64,000 nt of DNA from Tamarix chinensis (GCA_030549775.1 CM060175.1:40901915-40965914); one strand, 5' to 3'. Positions 1-13,152 are shown, counted from the first letter of the stretch. Numbers and translations: made by a program. Notes: generated by a model from the letters alone, not told the origin.

Positions 1-2026
1 GGTACCAGTCAACTACTTCAACTAAATATGTTGTTCTTCGGGCTTATTTTTCACTACAAATCTTTCCCTAAAAAATTTACAGCATCATTGTTATTTTCTC
101 AATGGATTGATGATTTTTATGAAGCATTTGATCATGCCTTACTTGTTTTATCAATTTTTAATGGATTCATGGAGCGGTAAATTCTCATAAGAACTTTAAT
201 GACTTTAACCTCTTTTCTTATTTTCCTTCCTTTCCTCTCTTTTCTACGTGATTTTTGAGTTTGTGATTCATCCCTGCAATCTTTGAGTGCTACTGAATTC
301 GATTCCTTCCCCTTGTTTTTTTTATTCCCTTCTTATGTTTGAAATTATGAAATGCATTGCCCTATATCATTTCATTTTTCCCTATATGAGCTCAAAGTTA
401 GAAATGTACAACGTTGAACCTCCGAAGTGTGTATTTTAAGGCTTAGATTTTGGATAGGGTTTGGGGTCTTTATTTATAAATCCCATTACCCTTCTTTTCT
501 ACCATAAATTCTTAGTACTTCAAGTTAAAGCCTTCAATTTTCTCACTCCTTCCCTAACCTCCAAACTTCCCTGTTATTCTTCATACTTGCTCTACCCATA
601 TTTTCTTCCTTTTTCATTCAATTTTGATATTTATTTCTTCTTCTAATCCTTCCTCTAACTCCTTCTTATTTTGTTCTTCTACAAGACATGGTTAGACTTA
701 GGAAAATAGTGAGGGATTAGCTTTCATTTTTAGAATTCTCTATTTTTCTTCTAGAGAAGGTGGTTTCTTTCTTATTTCTCTCCTCATTCTCTAATTTTAT
801 TTGATTTTTTCTATGATTTTAAAAGTCTAATAAGTTTTAATTCTCATTTTCCTGAAAGGTGTTCAAGTGTTGAAAATAGGTTTGGACTTTCAAAGACTTT
901 TTCTCTTTTGGGTGAAGTTGCTAAGTTCTTTTGAGGTAAACCATTATCTTCCCTATTTTTTGGAAAACTGCATGGGTAAGTGTTGTGTATGTTTTATATT
1001 TATATGGAAACATGAGTATTAGAGATGAAATTATGCTTGAATTTGTTGTTATTAAATAAATGAAAGAAATGGTAAGAAGTATAATGAGATTAGTATGCTT
1101 AAGCCTCATGGGTATGATTTGGATTTAGTACCTGACCTTAAGCATCTTAACAACATTGGAATCCATAATAGGATATATGAGTTGTGTGCATAATGACCTA
1201 CCATGAAGAGAATATGATGCATGATTTCCTAGCTCTTATAAGTTCATAAAGTGACAACATGGAAACATATCAATTAGTCTCAACTAGTTTTACATTTCTT
1301 ACCTATTTTCATTCTGCATGTGATACTTAAGTTTTCTTATGCATGTGATACTTAAGTTTTCTTATGCATGTAAGGTGATTCAAGATGCTATTATCTATAA
1401 TTTTACCTGAATTAACTGAGTAAATTGATGGATTAAAGATAGTAAAGAGAAAATGTATCTTAGTTTACCAATTTTGACCTTAACCTAACTATTGGGCATT
1501 TTCCTTAACCATGACATGAGTAGATGATTAGATGGCTTAAATGGATCTTCTTATAGCTAGGATCTGTGTAATGAATTATAACGATGGCTACATGACTTCT
1601 AATGACTTATACCATGGCATAAAAATATGGATACATGCTAATGCTAGAGTATGAGGAGAGGTAATTATCCTAAGGTGTGAGTAAGAGGGGCCAACATGTA
1701 TGGCATCATCTCTTGAATGGAAGTACAAAGCTCAGCATTAGCAACCTAAAGTTGAGCAATAGTGACTAAATTGTCTTCTCTTAGGATATTACTAGTGTTT
1801 GCATCAAATAGGTGAGGAGGTTATATGGGATACATGACTTTTTGTAAGAGATCTCCATAAATGACACCTATTATTATATGAGTTTAGCAAAACGAGGTGT
1901 TCTTATAGATTAAGATAAAGGTTAATACTAGCGGGATGCTGAGGGGAATAAGAAGGAGAGAGGAGAGAACAAAAATAGAAAATTTTTATTATGATTTCTT
2001 ATGTCTCCAAAATGACTAAAAAAATC
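1..2026. other. AT-rich intergenic DNA, no gene recognised
   Basis: No reading frame here has a recognisable domain, and no splice-linked set of frames was evident. The short open frames are low-complexity Phe/Leu/Ser-rich or Ile/Thr-rich peptides of the kind expected by chance in AT-rich DNA. The stretch could be intergenic DNA, a long intron or a very old transposon remnant. Confidence 0.6.
1315..1370. repeat. 25-bp tandem duplication
   Basis: A unit of about 25 bp containing GATACTTAAGTTTTCTTA occurs twice in direct succession without visible mismatch, followed by the start of a third copy (TGCATG). It looks like a simple recent tandem duplication with no associated gene. Confidence 0.85.
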
Positions 2027-2043
2027 CACACACACACACACAC
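2027..2043. repeat. (CA)n microsatellite, left flank of hAT remnant
   Basis: An uninterrupted CA dinucleotide run of about 8 units lies just before the subterminal region of the decayed hAT element. A similar run lies at the other end (5961-5975). Confidence 0.9.
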
Positions 2044-2057
2044 GAGCGTGCTAATAT

Positions 2058-5000
2058 TATCAAAATTGTGGATCCTAAAATATAAAATCGATCCGAATTG
2101 GTTGTAAAATTGGATTAATTGTAGGATCATTATAGGATCATGTGGGATTGTTTATGATCGGTAGGATCGTGATCCCACATCATACCCTAACGCCTAATCC
2201 TCTACCTTCATATACTTCATCACTCCACTCGCACAAGCAAGCAGCATCAATGGTGAGACTAACTAAAGTCACTAAATGGCTCTAGTGTGGCCATAGAAGT
2301 CTAGTTCTCCTAGAGAGGATGGTGTTAGGCAAGTCAAACAGTTCTCCAATAGTGGTGGTGCAATGCATACGGCAAGTTCTCCAAATCTCCAGTGTAGCAT
2401 TGTCAATTAGTTATTGAGTTTAATTTTTTAGGCTATTGCTCCAAATCTCCATCTAGCCCATCTTCTAGCATCACTAATCAGGTAATAAGTTTAATTTTTT
2501 TTTCTCTAACCAGAATAAGATATTTTTCATGTTTTTTTTCATTATTCATTGGATATGAATTTGAATGTGAATTAGGCCTACATAATTTCAAATAAATTAA
2601 GTGTTAGATTGATCATTGCTTTAATTGTAATAATTGACTAATTTCTAGATTTATAAGTGTTCTCTTATATGTGATGTTGAATGGCTCAACTAATTTCAAA
2701 TGAAATTTTTATTTCATAGGTTATTATTCTATTATATGTTATTGTCATATATAATTTTGATGACTACCTGACTCTAAAATTTGTAGGTGTTTATTGTTCT
2801 CTGAATTGAATGGCTCTCCATTTCATTTCACATATTATATACTGCTATTTTCCATGTTTAGATATAATTTTGTGGGTTTGAAATTTGTAAGTATGGTAAC
2901 TCATAATTTGTTATGTTCCAATTTTAGATTCAAATATTGCCTATTTTAGAATTATCAAGCTATATATTATATGGTGCTTGACTTGGTAGACAATAATGAT
3001 GTTGTTTCATGCTAAATGTCTTGCTACTTGTTAAAGGAATATTTCATTTATATGTTCTTTTATAGATATGTGATGGTTCTTTTTTCATTGAATAGTTTAT
3101 AGCTATAAATGTCCTCTTCTATGTCTATAAAAAAACAAAAGAAAAATTTCTCCTCATAGTAGACTAGACTTGGGTAGGGAGCATGGTATTGAGGTAGATG
3201 GTGTTACTAGGAAATGAAGGTGTAAATATTGTGGAATTGTACATTCCAGGGGTGTTTTTAGAATAAAAAATCACCTCGTTGGGAATCACTGTATTGTTAA
3301 AACTTGTTTACAAGTACCTAATGATATTAAATAAAAATTTAGAGACCTAATACTAGCTGGCAAAAAGGAATCTAAAAAAAGATGAGGAAATTTAATGACA
3401 TTGGTAAACTTGATTCTCCTAACATTGAATCATCTAATAATTATTATAATTGAAAAGGTATGGGGGCCATGGATTCTTTTGTGGGAAATAAAAATAAAAT
3501 ACTATAAACTACAACTAATCAAAATTATAAAAGGGAAGAAAGGGAGGAAGTTTGCCAACAAATTACATGTTTTTTCTACATTAGTGTTATTCCCTTTAAT
3601 GTTGTGAAAAATCCTGACTTTACACTCATGGTTGAAATGATTAGAAAGTATGGGATAAGACTTAAACCACTAATTTACCATGAAATTAGAGTCAAATATT
3701 TAAATAAGGAAGTAGTTGATGTGATGACCATGCTTGATGAGTATAAACATGAATGGAAGCAAACAGTGTGTACTATTATGTCTGACTGATGAAGTGATAG
3801 ACAAAAATGTTCAATATGTAGTTTTTTGGTGAATAGACCTATAGGTTCAATATTCTAATCATCTATTGATACATCTGACATCTCTAAAAGTACTAAAAAG
3901 GTTCTTGAGATATTAGATACAGTGGTGGAAAAGGTTGGGGAAGAAAATGTTGTTCAAGTTGTGACTGACAATGCTTTAAATTATAAAATAGCTTGGGAGA
4001 TGTTGATGGAGAAAAGAAAAGGGTTTTATTGGACACCATGTGTGGCTCATTGTATTGATTTGATGTTATAGGATTTTGAAAAAAATATTAAGGTTCATAG
4101 TGGAACAATTACAAGGGATAAAGGGGTAACAACACTTATATACTCTAGAACATTACTCCATAATTGGATGAAAGACTTTACCAAGGGAAGAGAGTTGATT
4201 AGTCCTGGTGTGACATGATTATCAACTTCATATTTGACCTTAAGGTGTATAAATGAGTTGAAAGTCCCATTAATAGCCATTTTTGCATCTACCAATTGGA
4301 GATCTAGTAGGTTTGCTTCATAGTTGAAGGAAAACGAGCTCAAAGGATCATTTCAGATAGTAATGGGTTTTGTTGTGGAGTTTTCACATGCTTAAAATCA
4401 TCCTTACCACTGGTTAAAGAGCTTTTTATGGTGGATTTAGATAATAGGCCTACTATAGGGCTTATATACAAAGCTATAGATAAAGCAAAAAAGTAAATTA
4501 GAGAAAATTTCAACAATGTTCAAAGGAAGTAAGTTTTTAGTAACATTTTTATTACAATTAAATATACTTTGCTACTTTTTATCATTTTTATTAATATTAT
4601 ATGTTTATGTCTTTCTTGTAGCTATAGACCTATTCTGGAAATTATAGATGAGAGATGGGACTCTTAACTACATAGGGTATTGCATGCCACTCCTTATTTT
4701 TTCAATCTACAATTTTAGTATAAGCTAGATTTTAAAGCTACTACGGATATCAAGATTGGCTTGTACAATTTTTTAGAGAGGATGGTTGTGGATTCTCAAG
4801 AAAGATTTAATATTGATTTGCAGTTCAATACATTCAAAAATGTAAGAGGACTTTTTGGTTTGCCTACGGCTGTGATGACAAGAACAAAAAAAATCTCTAG
4901 GTGATTTTAAATTTTTGTAGTATCTTTTTGAAACATATAATTCTTCATCCTAGTTAAATTAATATTAAACTATAAACTTGTATGCAACTTATTGGTGGGA

Positions 5001-5965
5001 CTCATATGGAGATGAATGAAACTATAGTGCTTTTGAAATGGTAAACTCCTAACTTTTTATTTATTTTTATTTTATTTATTTGATAGCTAATCATTCTACT
5101 AAACATTTTACATTTTGTTTAATAGATTCATACAAAGAAGATAAACTATTTACATAAAAAAAAAAAAAGATGAATGACCTAGTTTTTGTAATATATAACC
5201 AAAAATTAACTCCAAGACAAGAAAAGCAAATGACTAGACTAGAGGGCCCAATTATCCTAGAAGAGCTACCTTTAGATGATGAATGGATTACAGAGAGAGA
5301 GGAACCTATTCTTTCTCCAAATGAAACATGGTTAAATGTTTTTGATAGAGTAAGCAGGAGACATGCCAGAGAAGATGAGAGGAATGAAGATGAAATCACT
5401 AATGAAGAAGGTAATTTTATGTATTCTTTTTATATTTTCTACTTAAAAATAATTGAATGATTCGATCATATATAGTAGGTGAGACTATTGAAGTCCATAA
5501 ACTAAGTGATACAAAGTTGATGCAACATGTATTACTTCCAATGAAGGTGATAATTTGGATGATTTTGATACAAGTGTTCATGATGATGATGACACTATAG
5601 GGACAACCACTAGGAACACTGAAGTAGCACATGAGGATGTAGATGATGTGGAGGATTATGATTCTTATGAATGGTTATGCCTTTATCATGTTAATGTAAT
5701 TTGAACTTCCTTTTGTGTTTTTGTTTTCTATTTTGTTGACTTGTGATAAAAATGTTAATTTGGGAAGCTTCTATGTTGTTAGAACTAAATTTAAACCATT
5801 TCAGAGCTTAACTAGTAGTTTTTAGTGTTATTTAGCTTCAAATATGCATAATTTATAACATACAAGTATCATACAATTGTATTTTTGTGATTCATGTATG
5901 ATCATAGGATCCTACGACCTTGAATCGATCCTATATAGGTTCTCGATCCTAAAAACATTGACACA
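2058..5965 (+). mobile_element. decayed hAT transposon (hAT-A), BED/DUF659/hATC type
   Basis: Both ends carry clustered GGATC motifs (2071-2180 and about 5900-5955), typical of hAT subterminal repeats. Between them lies a broken forward-strand transposase with BED zinc finger, DUF659 and hAT dimerisation motifs. The exact ends are uncertain. The first bases (CAAAATTGTGGATC) and the reverse complement of the last (CAATGTTTTTAGGATC) resemble each other only weakly, and I cannot point to a clean 8-bp target duplication. CA microsatellites lie near both ends. The internal reading frame is heavily damaged, so the copy is old and non-autonomous. Confidence 0.7.
3206..5680 (+). pseudogene. hAT transposase pseudogene (BED - DUF659 - hAT dimerisation)
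   Basis: The domain order is that of the plant hAT-like DUF659 transposase family. Around 3218-3335 a BED-type finger reads CKYCG followed by a His-rich loop (KNHLVGNH) and a downstream Cys. Around 3575-4080 a DUF659-like block includes IPFN, NPDF, YHEIRVKYL, then after a stop FLVNRPIGSIF and VVQVVTDNALNY, then WTPCVAHCIDLML, a signature of this family. Near 5000 the dimerisation motif WWDSYGDE appears. The tail at 5170-5455 has NDLVFVIYNQKL and an acidic region. Stop codons and frameshifts interrupt it many times, and splice sites between the blocks cannot be assigned with confidence. The protein would have bound DNA and excised the element. It cannot be made from this copy. Confidence 0.75.
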
Positions 5966-6008
5966 CACACACACATGTATGTATGTATGTATGTATGTAT
6001 GGATGGAT
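5961..6008. repeat. (AC)n followed by (TGTA)n microsatellite
   Basis: An AC run (5961-5975) passes directly into a TGTA tetranucleotide run and a short GGAT tail. It lies at the right end of the hAT remnant and mirrors the CA run at its left end. Confidence 0.9.
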
Positions 6009-6367
6009 TAAATTAGGAATACTATGTAGTAGAGAGTAGAAAAGTTATTCTAAATGTTACATGGTATGTCGACCTAGAAATGGAGCATTATGGGCTAGCA
6101 GCTTAGGTTGGTCCAATGCTAAATAGGATAAATTAAGATGCATTTAGAACTAACTCATAATTATTTTTGGGCTAATCCTTGCCACTTGGGCCGATGTTCA
6201 ATGACCTGATAGTCTAGCTAACAAATTACCTATATCAAGAACCATTTCCTTATAGATTGCTAATGGGGATATAATTATATATGTTATATATGATGGTTTT
6301 TTGTTCTATTTTATGCAATTTGTTAGTATTATATAATTTAAAAATTAAATTATCCAATAAAATCGTG
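6009..6367. other. spacer between hAT-A and LINE, no feature seen
   Basis: AT-rich DNA without coding signals. Its right edge (AAACTTC followed by a T run) forms one copy of the candidate LINE target duplication. Confidence 0.5.
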
Positions 6368-6725
6368 AAACTTCTTTTTTTGGTAATTAAACAATTTTCA
6401 TACCAAAATTGGAAGATATGTACATAATCATCTATAACAACTCAAAACAAAAAAAAACAGTCAAAACAAACGGCTAAATCAAACTTCGAACTAAAACTTA
6501 ATGAAAAAGGCCAATGGTATAAGGAGCTTAATTACCATAATATCTCCCTCTCTCAACTCCCTGCATGCCTTACAAAAACCTCATTGATAATTTGTTTAAT
6601 CAATACATCCGGTGCAACTTGCTTTTTCTAGAAACCACAATGTTTTTGATATTCCAAATTTTTGCTACAATAGTAATGAAAATTTCCCTCCAAATTTTTG
6701 CTAGACCTATATCCCTCCTTGTGTT

Positions 6726-7902
6726 TCAAATCATCCACATGAGATAAGTATGCCAAGTAGTAAAATAATGGGGTAACAACACCCAATTCAAAACTTTTCT
6801 CCACTTCTGTTGTGCTACTAGGTAGGTAACAAGTAGATGGTCTATTGTTTCATCAAAATTTTGGTATACCTCACATAAAGTTGATTTGACCACATGTGAC
6901 TCCCTTAATTTGGTCTTAACAGCTAACCTTCCATGATAGGCTATCCACATAGTCAATTTTTATCTTGGCAATCCAGCATGTCACCATACCAGCTTGTACC
7001 ATGCCACTATAAATCTCACCTCTTGATATGCTTTACTTATTGAAAACCACCCTTGTTGGCTAATTTGATGAAGGTATACACCCAAGTCTTGCATCTTTAG
7101 AATGTTTTTTACTATCCAGGAAGAATCAACAATTGGCATAACATCCTATGACCCGATGTACCTCTCATGGATCCATTTTACCCGCAAGCTTTCTCTGTCA
7201 TTCAAAAGCCTCCATTGATACTTTGTAAGGTAGACAGCATTCCAAGCTTCTAGCTGGACAAGGCCAAGCCCACCCTCTATTTTAGGCAGGCAGATATTTT
7301 ACTAAGAAATGGGAGCTCTCCTTTTATTAGGATCTAAAGTTCCCCACATAAACGTTTTGTATAAGGAATTCAAGTGATGCACAACTGACTTGGGGAGAAG
7401 AAAAACTTGTATCCGGTAATGAGTTATATCAAAGATCACTTATTAAAGAACCTGGACCTTACCAGCATAGCTAAGGTACTTAAGAGTCCATGGAAGCCTG
7501 GCCATAATTCTCTCAATAAGAGGCTGGTAGTGAGCAACAATAAGAGAAGAGTTACATATAGGAACACCTAGATACTTGAAAGGAAACTGACCTTCATTAA
7601 AATGTAAGAAGGATAAAAATTTACTCCTTCAATTCATGCTTAACTCCACTAAAATATACATTGCTTTTATGTGGACTAATTGTCAATCCAGAGGTTATAG
7701 AAAAATCCTCCAATGTATTAAGGAGAAGCTTTGCAAAGGGTAAATGGGCCTTACAAAAGAAGATCGTTTGCAAAGGAAAGAGAGATCAGCTGGCTATTTT
7801 TGTAAGATGGATGCCCTTTGAAATTGTTATTGTTCATAACGTCTTTAATAATCTACTAAGTTACTCTATTGACAGAACAAACAAATAAAGGAATAGAGGG
7901 TC
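6726..7902 (-). pseudogene. LINE ORF2 C-terminal part: end of RT and zf-RVT domain
   Basis: Reading the reverse strand from 7902, the frame resumes after RQGD with FVLSIE, then SFANDLLL, which is the RT active-site motif F/Y-A-D-D with the first Asp changed to Asn. It continues as LNTLEDFSITSGLTI. Lower down are KIEGGLGL, LEAWNAVYLTKYQWRLL and finally the zf-RVT finger (TMWIAYHGRL...HLLV), a domain found behind RT in plant LINEs. Several in-frame stops and a shift are present. With the catalytic Asp changed and the frame broken, no active RT is possible. The upstream half of the protein lies at 10799-12733, across the inserted LTR. Confidence 0.85.
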
Positions 7903-10798
7903 TATAACACCCCCAAATTTACTACCGAAAAATTTTGTTTTAAGAAGAAGAGTATAGTCAAATATTTGGGTGTTACCACCGTAATTGACATAAGTCTAGC
8001 TTACTCCACCATCTTTACATCAACCACAAGGAAAAATAATTGGAAAATTGAAAACATGATTAGAAAGAGAAGAGATAACTTTTAATAACATCAAGTTTGG
8101 AGATTAACTCCAATTACAATATCAAAATATAGCAAAAAGGGATCCCATGGAACTAAGAGTCCAAAAAGGTATCCAAATAAAACTATCCTCTAGATAAGAT
8201 GACTCTATAACCAAACCTTGATACGAATAAATTGCTCCTCCACATATATCACATCAAAGGTTGCGAAATCATCCACCTGGTCCTCATCGACCTACACACA
8301 TAAACATTTGGGTCGTCTACTCATTGGATTGAGCAGCACCCATGAAATGGATGATCAGTACACTATATACTGAGTAAGGTAATAGTGCAGCCAAGTGGGG
8401 TTACACATAATATAAGAATTCTTATATGCAATTCATACATGCGCAAATTGAAGAAAGCCAAATAACTAATAATTCCAAGCCTTTCATTAGATATACCATA
8501 TTCTAATCTTTTATTTATGTCGAGTTCAAGGACCCCACTATTCTTAAATCGGTGGAACAATCTAAAATACCTCTCGGGGACAATACACCTAAGATACTAT
8601 TATTATCCGATGGAATGGAGCCAACACCTCTCAGAGTAAAATACTCCTGAGCCACTATTTATTAAACTGGTGGAATGGTTTAAAGCACCTCTCGAGGATA
8701 ACACACCCGAGCCACTATTATTATTTGGTGTAATGGACTCAACACCTCTGTCCTGACTCATGTAGTCTTTCACTTTAAATGATTAGTATCATTCCATTTA
8801 TACTTAAACTCTTAATTATATTTTCATTCACATTGAATATGGACCCCCATTATTCTTAATCCGATGAAACAGACTGAAGAATCTCTCGGGGACAACACAC
8901 CCAAGCCACTATTATTATCCGGTGGAAAGAAGCCATATAAAAACCTTAGCCTGACCCAAGTGATCTTTCACTTTAAATGATTAGTATTTTATTCAGAGTT
9001 GATTATATATTATCATGCCAAACTCAAGACATACAATTAAATACATAAGTACGACCACGTAATTATCATCAATTGACCATAATACCCTTAGGGTAGACAA
9101 GATAATTGTATTCTCCCAAAGCTTTATAAAACCCAAAGTATATACATTTCCAATTGTTACTCGGAGTACATATCCTTAGTTTCCCATCGATATCTTATAT
9201 CCAATATTATACCCAAACATGTACTTACATAATTTTATTGTTCTCAAGAATACCATTTCATAGTAGTTCCATAATTAATTTATTCAATATAACATACTTA
9301 GCATAAAAGCATATACAAAGATACAAGTATCACATAAATCCCTAGCTACGACATGTATCCTTACCAACAAGGACACCGAGCTCTATGCATGTAAATCCTA
9401 TACCTCCTTTAAGATCACCGAAATATCACTTATGAAAATAAGATAAAACATGATTAGGATCGAAGGTTAAAAATTAAGAGGGAGGTTATGGTAAATAAGG
9501 GTAAAAATGGAATTTACCATATTCAAATGGTTGCTTAAATTGTATGAAAATGTAGAAAATTGTGTGGTGGAGCTATGGTTAACTTTTGGTGGTGTTTGGA
9601 CAAGATTTGGGGTGAAAATAGGGTTGCATGGATAAAATGAGAAGTTGCATAGCCAAACAATGTAAGAGTTGCACGGCTGTACAGAAATAGTGCATAATAG
9701 GTCGAAGGAAGAAAAAACGCATATCCAAGTAGTGCAAGAATTGCATGGCTGTGTAGCACTGGGCCGAGAGGAAATAAAATGCATGGCCAGATGATGCAAT
9801 AGTTGTATGGCTGTACAGTAGGGGATTTGAGCATTGCACGACCATGTAGTAGGTTGTGCACTCTAAAGCTCTACAATGAACTAGGGGAAAGAGAAAGGAA
9901 AAGAGGAGGCGGTCAAAGGCGATGGCCGGTGACATCTAGGGGGAAGATTAGGGAAACCTTGATAGTCGGTCCACCGGCCAAAGGGCAGCTAGTGCTGGCT
10001 TGGGTGGTGCTCGGTAATGGATTGGGTATTTTGAATGCCAAAAATAAGGAAGAAGGAGGAAGAAGATGGAGAAAGGAGAACGAAGAAGAGAAGAAGGTCG
10101 GGGAGTTGATGGATGACAATAAAATGGAGGGTTGGAGGGGTATATATACTAGTAAGGTGGTATGCCTTGGAGAAGAAAAATGGCAGGGTGACGACGACAA
10201 CGATGATGAATCTATCGAGAAGAAGAAGAAAGAAGAAAGAAAAAGGATAGGGGGATGGTGATGGTGATGGCTGGCAGGGATGGAATTCAGGAAAAGGCAC
10301 GAGGGGGCTAATGATGAAGAAGAAAATGCGCACGAGAGGAGAAGGCAGGGAGAAGAAGAAAGAAGAAGGAAGAAGAAGGTTGGCAGGGATATGATGGTTG
10401 CTGTGAAAATAGAGCAGCCGTAGGGAGAGGAAGAGGAGGATGAAGAAGAAGAAGAATGAGGTAATAGGGAGAGGAGCATGTGGGAGGAAACAAAACTCCT
10501 CACACCACAAAATTGTCATAGGAGATGAAGGGAAAAGAAAATAAAAGGAAAAGGAAGAAAAGAAAAGGAGAAAGAAAAGGAAAAGAGAAAAATGTTAGGG
10601 AATTAGGATTAGATTAGCAAAAAGTTTAGCATGTTTTAGTTTCAGTTTAAAAATTATATTTTATCCAAATCAAGGTTTCAATTAAAGTTTTCAGGATTAA
10701 AAACTTTAGTTAAGGCTAATAATAAGATTTCTTGATATTAGAGTTAAATTAGGGCTAATGATGTGAGATTAGGTTAAGAATTTTTTTTAGGTATTACA
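7903..10798 (-). mobile_element. giant-family solo LTR (copy E), 2.9 kb, inside LINE RT
   Basis: On the plus strand the unit opens TATAACACCCCCAAATTT and closes GGTATTACA, matching the ends of the longer units in this window in reverse orientation. It interrupts the LINE exactly within the RT motif GxRQGDPLSP: RQGDL lies right of it and the continuation left of it. The flanking 5-mers are GGGTC (7898-7902) and AGATC (10799-10803), an imperfect target duplication that suggests an older insertion. Inside are CCACTATTATT..CCGGTGG modules (about 8530-8950), a GA-rich reverse-strand promoter-like part (about 9860-10610) and a TATATATAC string at 10141-10149. It has no gag or pol. It is about 2 kb shorter than the other copies. 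Confidence 0.8.
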
Positions 10799-12733
10799 AG
10801 ATCTCCTTGTCTTGTTCCTTTCTTCCCATTAAAAGGTTTGCATAGGGTTCCTTGCAACATCACAAAATATCTTATAGTAGGAACACATTGCATAAGCATG
10901 TGTACAAAGTGATTAGGAAAACCATACCCCAATAGCAAATCTTTGAGGAAATGCCAGTCCAAGGAGTCATAAGCCTTTATAATATTAATCTTCATCATCA
11001 TATGAAGGTCGATTCCCTTTCTGCCATATTTTCTAAGTAATTCCTAAGCTAACATAATATTATCTCCAATCCATCTCCCTAGCACAAACGCTGAATGAGT
11101 TATTTTAATTATCTCATTAAGAATTGTGGTAAGATTTTTAGTCAGCACTTTAGAAAAGATTTTATAAACCACATTACAACAAGCAATTGATATATACTCA
11201 TTAATATACCTAGCATTCTTACTCTTTGGTAAGAGATGGATAATTGTGTTGTTAAAAGACTTTAGTAAAAATCCAGACTCCCAAAATTGCTTCATGGCAC
11301 TAAATATATCTTCACTCATAATACACCAAGTATTCTTGAAAAAATGGGGATTAAGCTTATCTAGACCTAGAGCCTTCAAATCCCATATACTGAAAACCTC
11401 ATCATGTACTTCTTATTTCGATAAGTCCTGCATCAAAAATTTTCTACTTTTTTGGGATAATATCTTGCCTTGGTTTATGATAAGCAGATTAGAAGCCTTC
11501 AAGAAGGATGAGGTTATGCCTAATAAACGAACATAGAAACTAGGAATTTTATGTTCAATATATGCCCAACTATTAAGCTTTTGACCAATAGAATCATGTA
11601 GCTGGCTAAGAGAATTACTATGAATTCTTTCTTTCAGCTTAGCATGAAAAAATGCATTATTGGCATCACCTAGCTTGATGTAGTTGATCTTCGCTTTCTA
11701 CTATAAGTAAGTCTCTTTTATTTGTACTTTATTCCACCAGTTCTCTCTACTCTATTTCTCCTTCTCAACAAGATTAATATTAGAAGTATCTTCCTACAAC
11801 TGCTATTGCACCAAATGCCTGGCATTTTTTGCCGACTCAACTTCTTTGCTTACTTGACCAAAACAAGAAGTATTGAAGTTTCTTAGCTCTATTTTCAATT
11901 TCTACAGCTTCTTCATAATCTAAAATTGTTTAGACCCTTCCACATGAGTATTCCACACTTGTTTTACAAGTCCCACGAAAGACTCATGAGTTGTCCAAAA
12001 GTTATAGAATTTGAAAAGAATGACACTCTACAGATCATCAAGCAACTATGGTCTGAAAGACAGTGATCCACAATTTGGATATTTGCTTGCATAAACTTGT
12101 GAAACCATTCTTGGTTACCAAAGCCTCTATCCAATTTACATCGAACTCTATTAGGGGGATCTTGATTATTACACCAAATAAAATTAGGCCCTGTGGATTT
12201 GATTTCTCCCAAACCACAATTCTAAATATACCTCATAAACTCATCCATATCACCTTGATGAATAATACCACCACTTTTCTCATCTACAGACATAATCGTA
12301 TTGAATTCACCTATGACTAGCCAGGGACCCTGCACTTGTTGGCTAAGATTATATAAGCCTGACCAGAAACTTCTCCTTGATGCTCCTATGTTGAAAGCAT
12401 AGACAAACATGATAGTGAAATAGTAATTATTTATAATCATCTTGAGCTAACAATGTAATTATTAGTCTGTCTCTTCTATTACATTAACACCCACTTCCCT
12501 TTGATTCTAGAGAACCATAATTCTACCATTGTAACGAGACTAATGATTTATAGTGCAAGCTAAAGTGGGAGCAATTTCCTATGAGCAGTCTTAACTTTAT
12601 TCAACTTGATTCTAGTCTCAAGTAAAGCTAAAAAAAATGAACTAAACTTCAAATATTTACATAAAGTATTTTGTTTCATAGAGGAATTAACTGTCCTTAC
12701 ATTCCATGCAGCAATTTCATTAAGTAATTGCAT
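10799..12733 (-). pseudogene. LINE ORF2 N-terminal part: APE endonuclease and RT
   Basis: The likely start codon (reverse strand) is at 12733 and is followed at once by EIAAWNVRTVN, the opening motif of LINE apurinic endonucleases. A frame change precedes the LLET-like motif, YAFNIGASRRSFW and PWLVIGEFN, where the usual GDFN carries Asp to Glu. Then come the NRVRCKLDRG motif and the intact SDH triad element near 12050. The reverse transcriptase part (about 11380-10800) shows GLDKLNPHFFKN, HLLPKSKNA, AFVLGRWIGDN, KAYDSLDWHFL and GTRQGD. These are RT blocks 0 to 4 in the right order. The gene is split at GTRQGD by the LTR inserted at 10798. It would nick target DNA and copy the LINE RNA, but stops and the endonuclease substitution make it inactive. 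Confidence 0.85.
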
Positions 12734-13152
12734 TTGACCCCCTACTACTCCTCTACTATCACCCCTTATCCCTCAATCAATTTCATTAGGTGGAAATTGA
12801 GATAATTCTTCAAAATTAGTCTTAAAAATACCCTCCCTTTTAGAATTTCTAGGTTCATTCTAAATTATTCCTTTCCATTTTTCAATACGTTCAACAACAG
12901 ATATTGTAGGTTGAGGCCTAATGATTGGGGTTAGTTGAGAAGATGTTGTTGTATGTGTAGACTGTATAGTCTATGAAGGTTTTGCGAGAGCTTGTTTTGG
13001 CTGCTAATACTAACCACTAGTTTGTGGAATTCCCGATCTAAATTGAGAGGTGTCATGCACAAGCTTATCGCATTTAGTACAATAATGAGGCCTCCAGTCA
13101 TAACACACCTTTTACTTCTTAGTGTTAATGCCTAAGTCAATAACAATGTAAT
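12734..13152 (-). pseudogene. LINE ORF1 C-terminal part with CCHC-type finger
   Basis: Directly downstream of the inserted LTR (reverse strand), the frame reads DLGINTKKVCYDWRPHYC then TKCDKLVH. This is the YxWxPxxCxxCxxxGH pattern of the CCHC zinc knuckle found at the end of plant LINE ORF1 proteins, with Gly changed to Val. The remaining sequence is low-complexity and Ser/Thr/Gln-rich with stops. ORF1 proteins bind LINE RNA and act as its coat. The N-terminal part lies at 32224-33070. Confidence 0.8.

Noticed and set aside
461..646. Short frame in the left arm as a gene
   Set aside because: 61 codons, Phe/Leu/Ser-rich and low complexity, no domain or splice partners.
2027..5975. CACACACA as an 8-bp target duplication of hAT-A
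   Set aside because: The CA runs are microsatellites. On the left about 15 bases separate the run from the resembling terminal sequence, so the match is not diagnostic.
9467..10519. Several overlapping frames near 9500-10500
   Set aside because: They lie in the GA/CT-rich and repeat-rich part of LTR copy E and none matches a known family.
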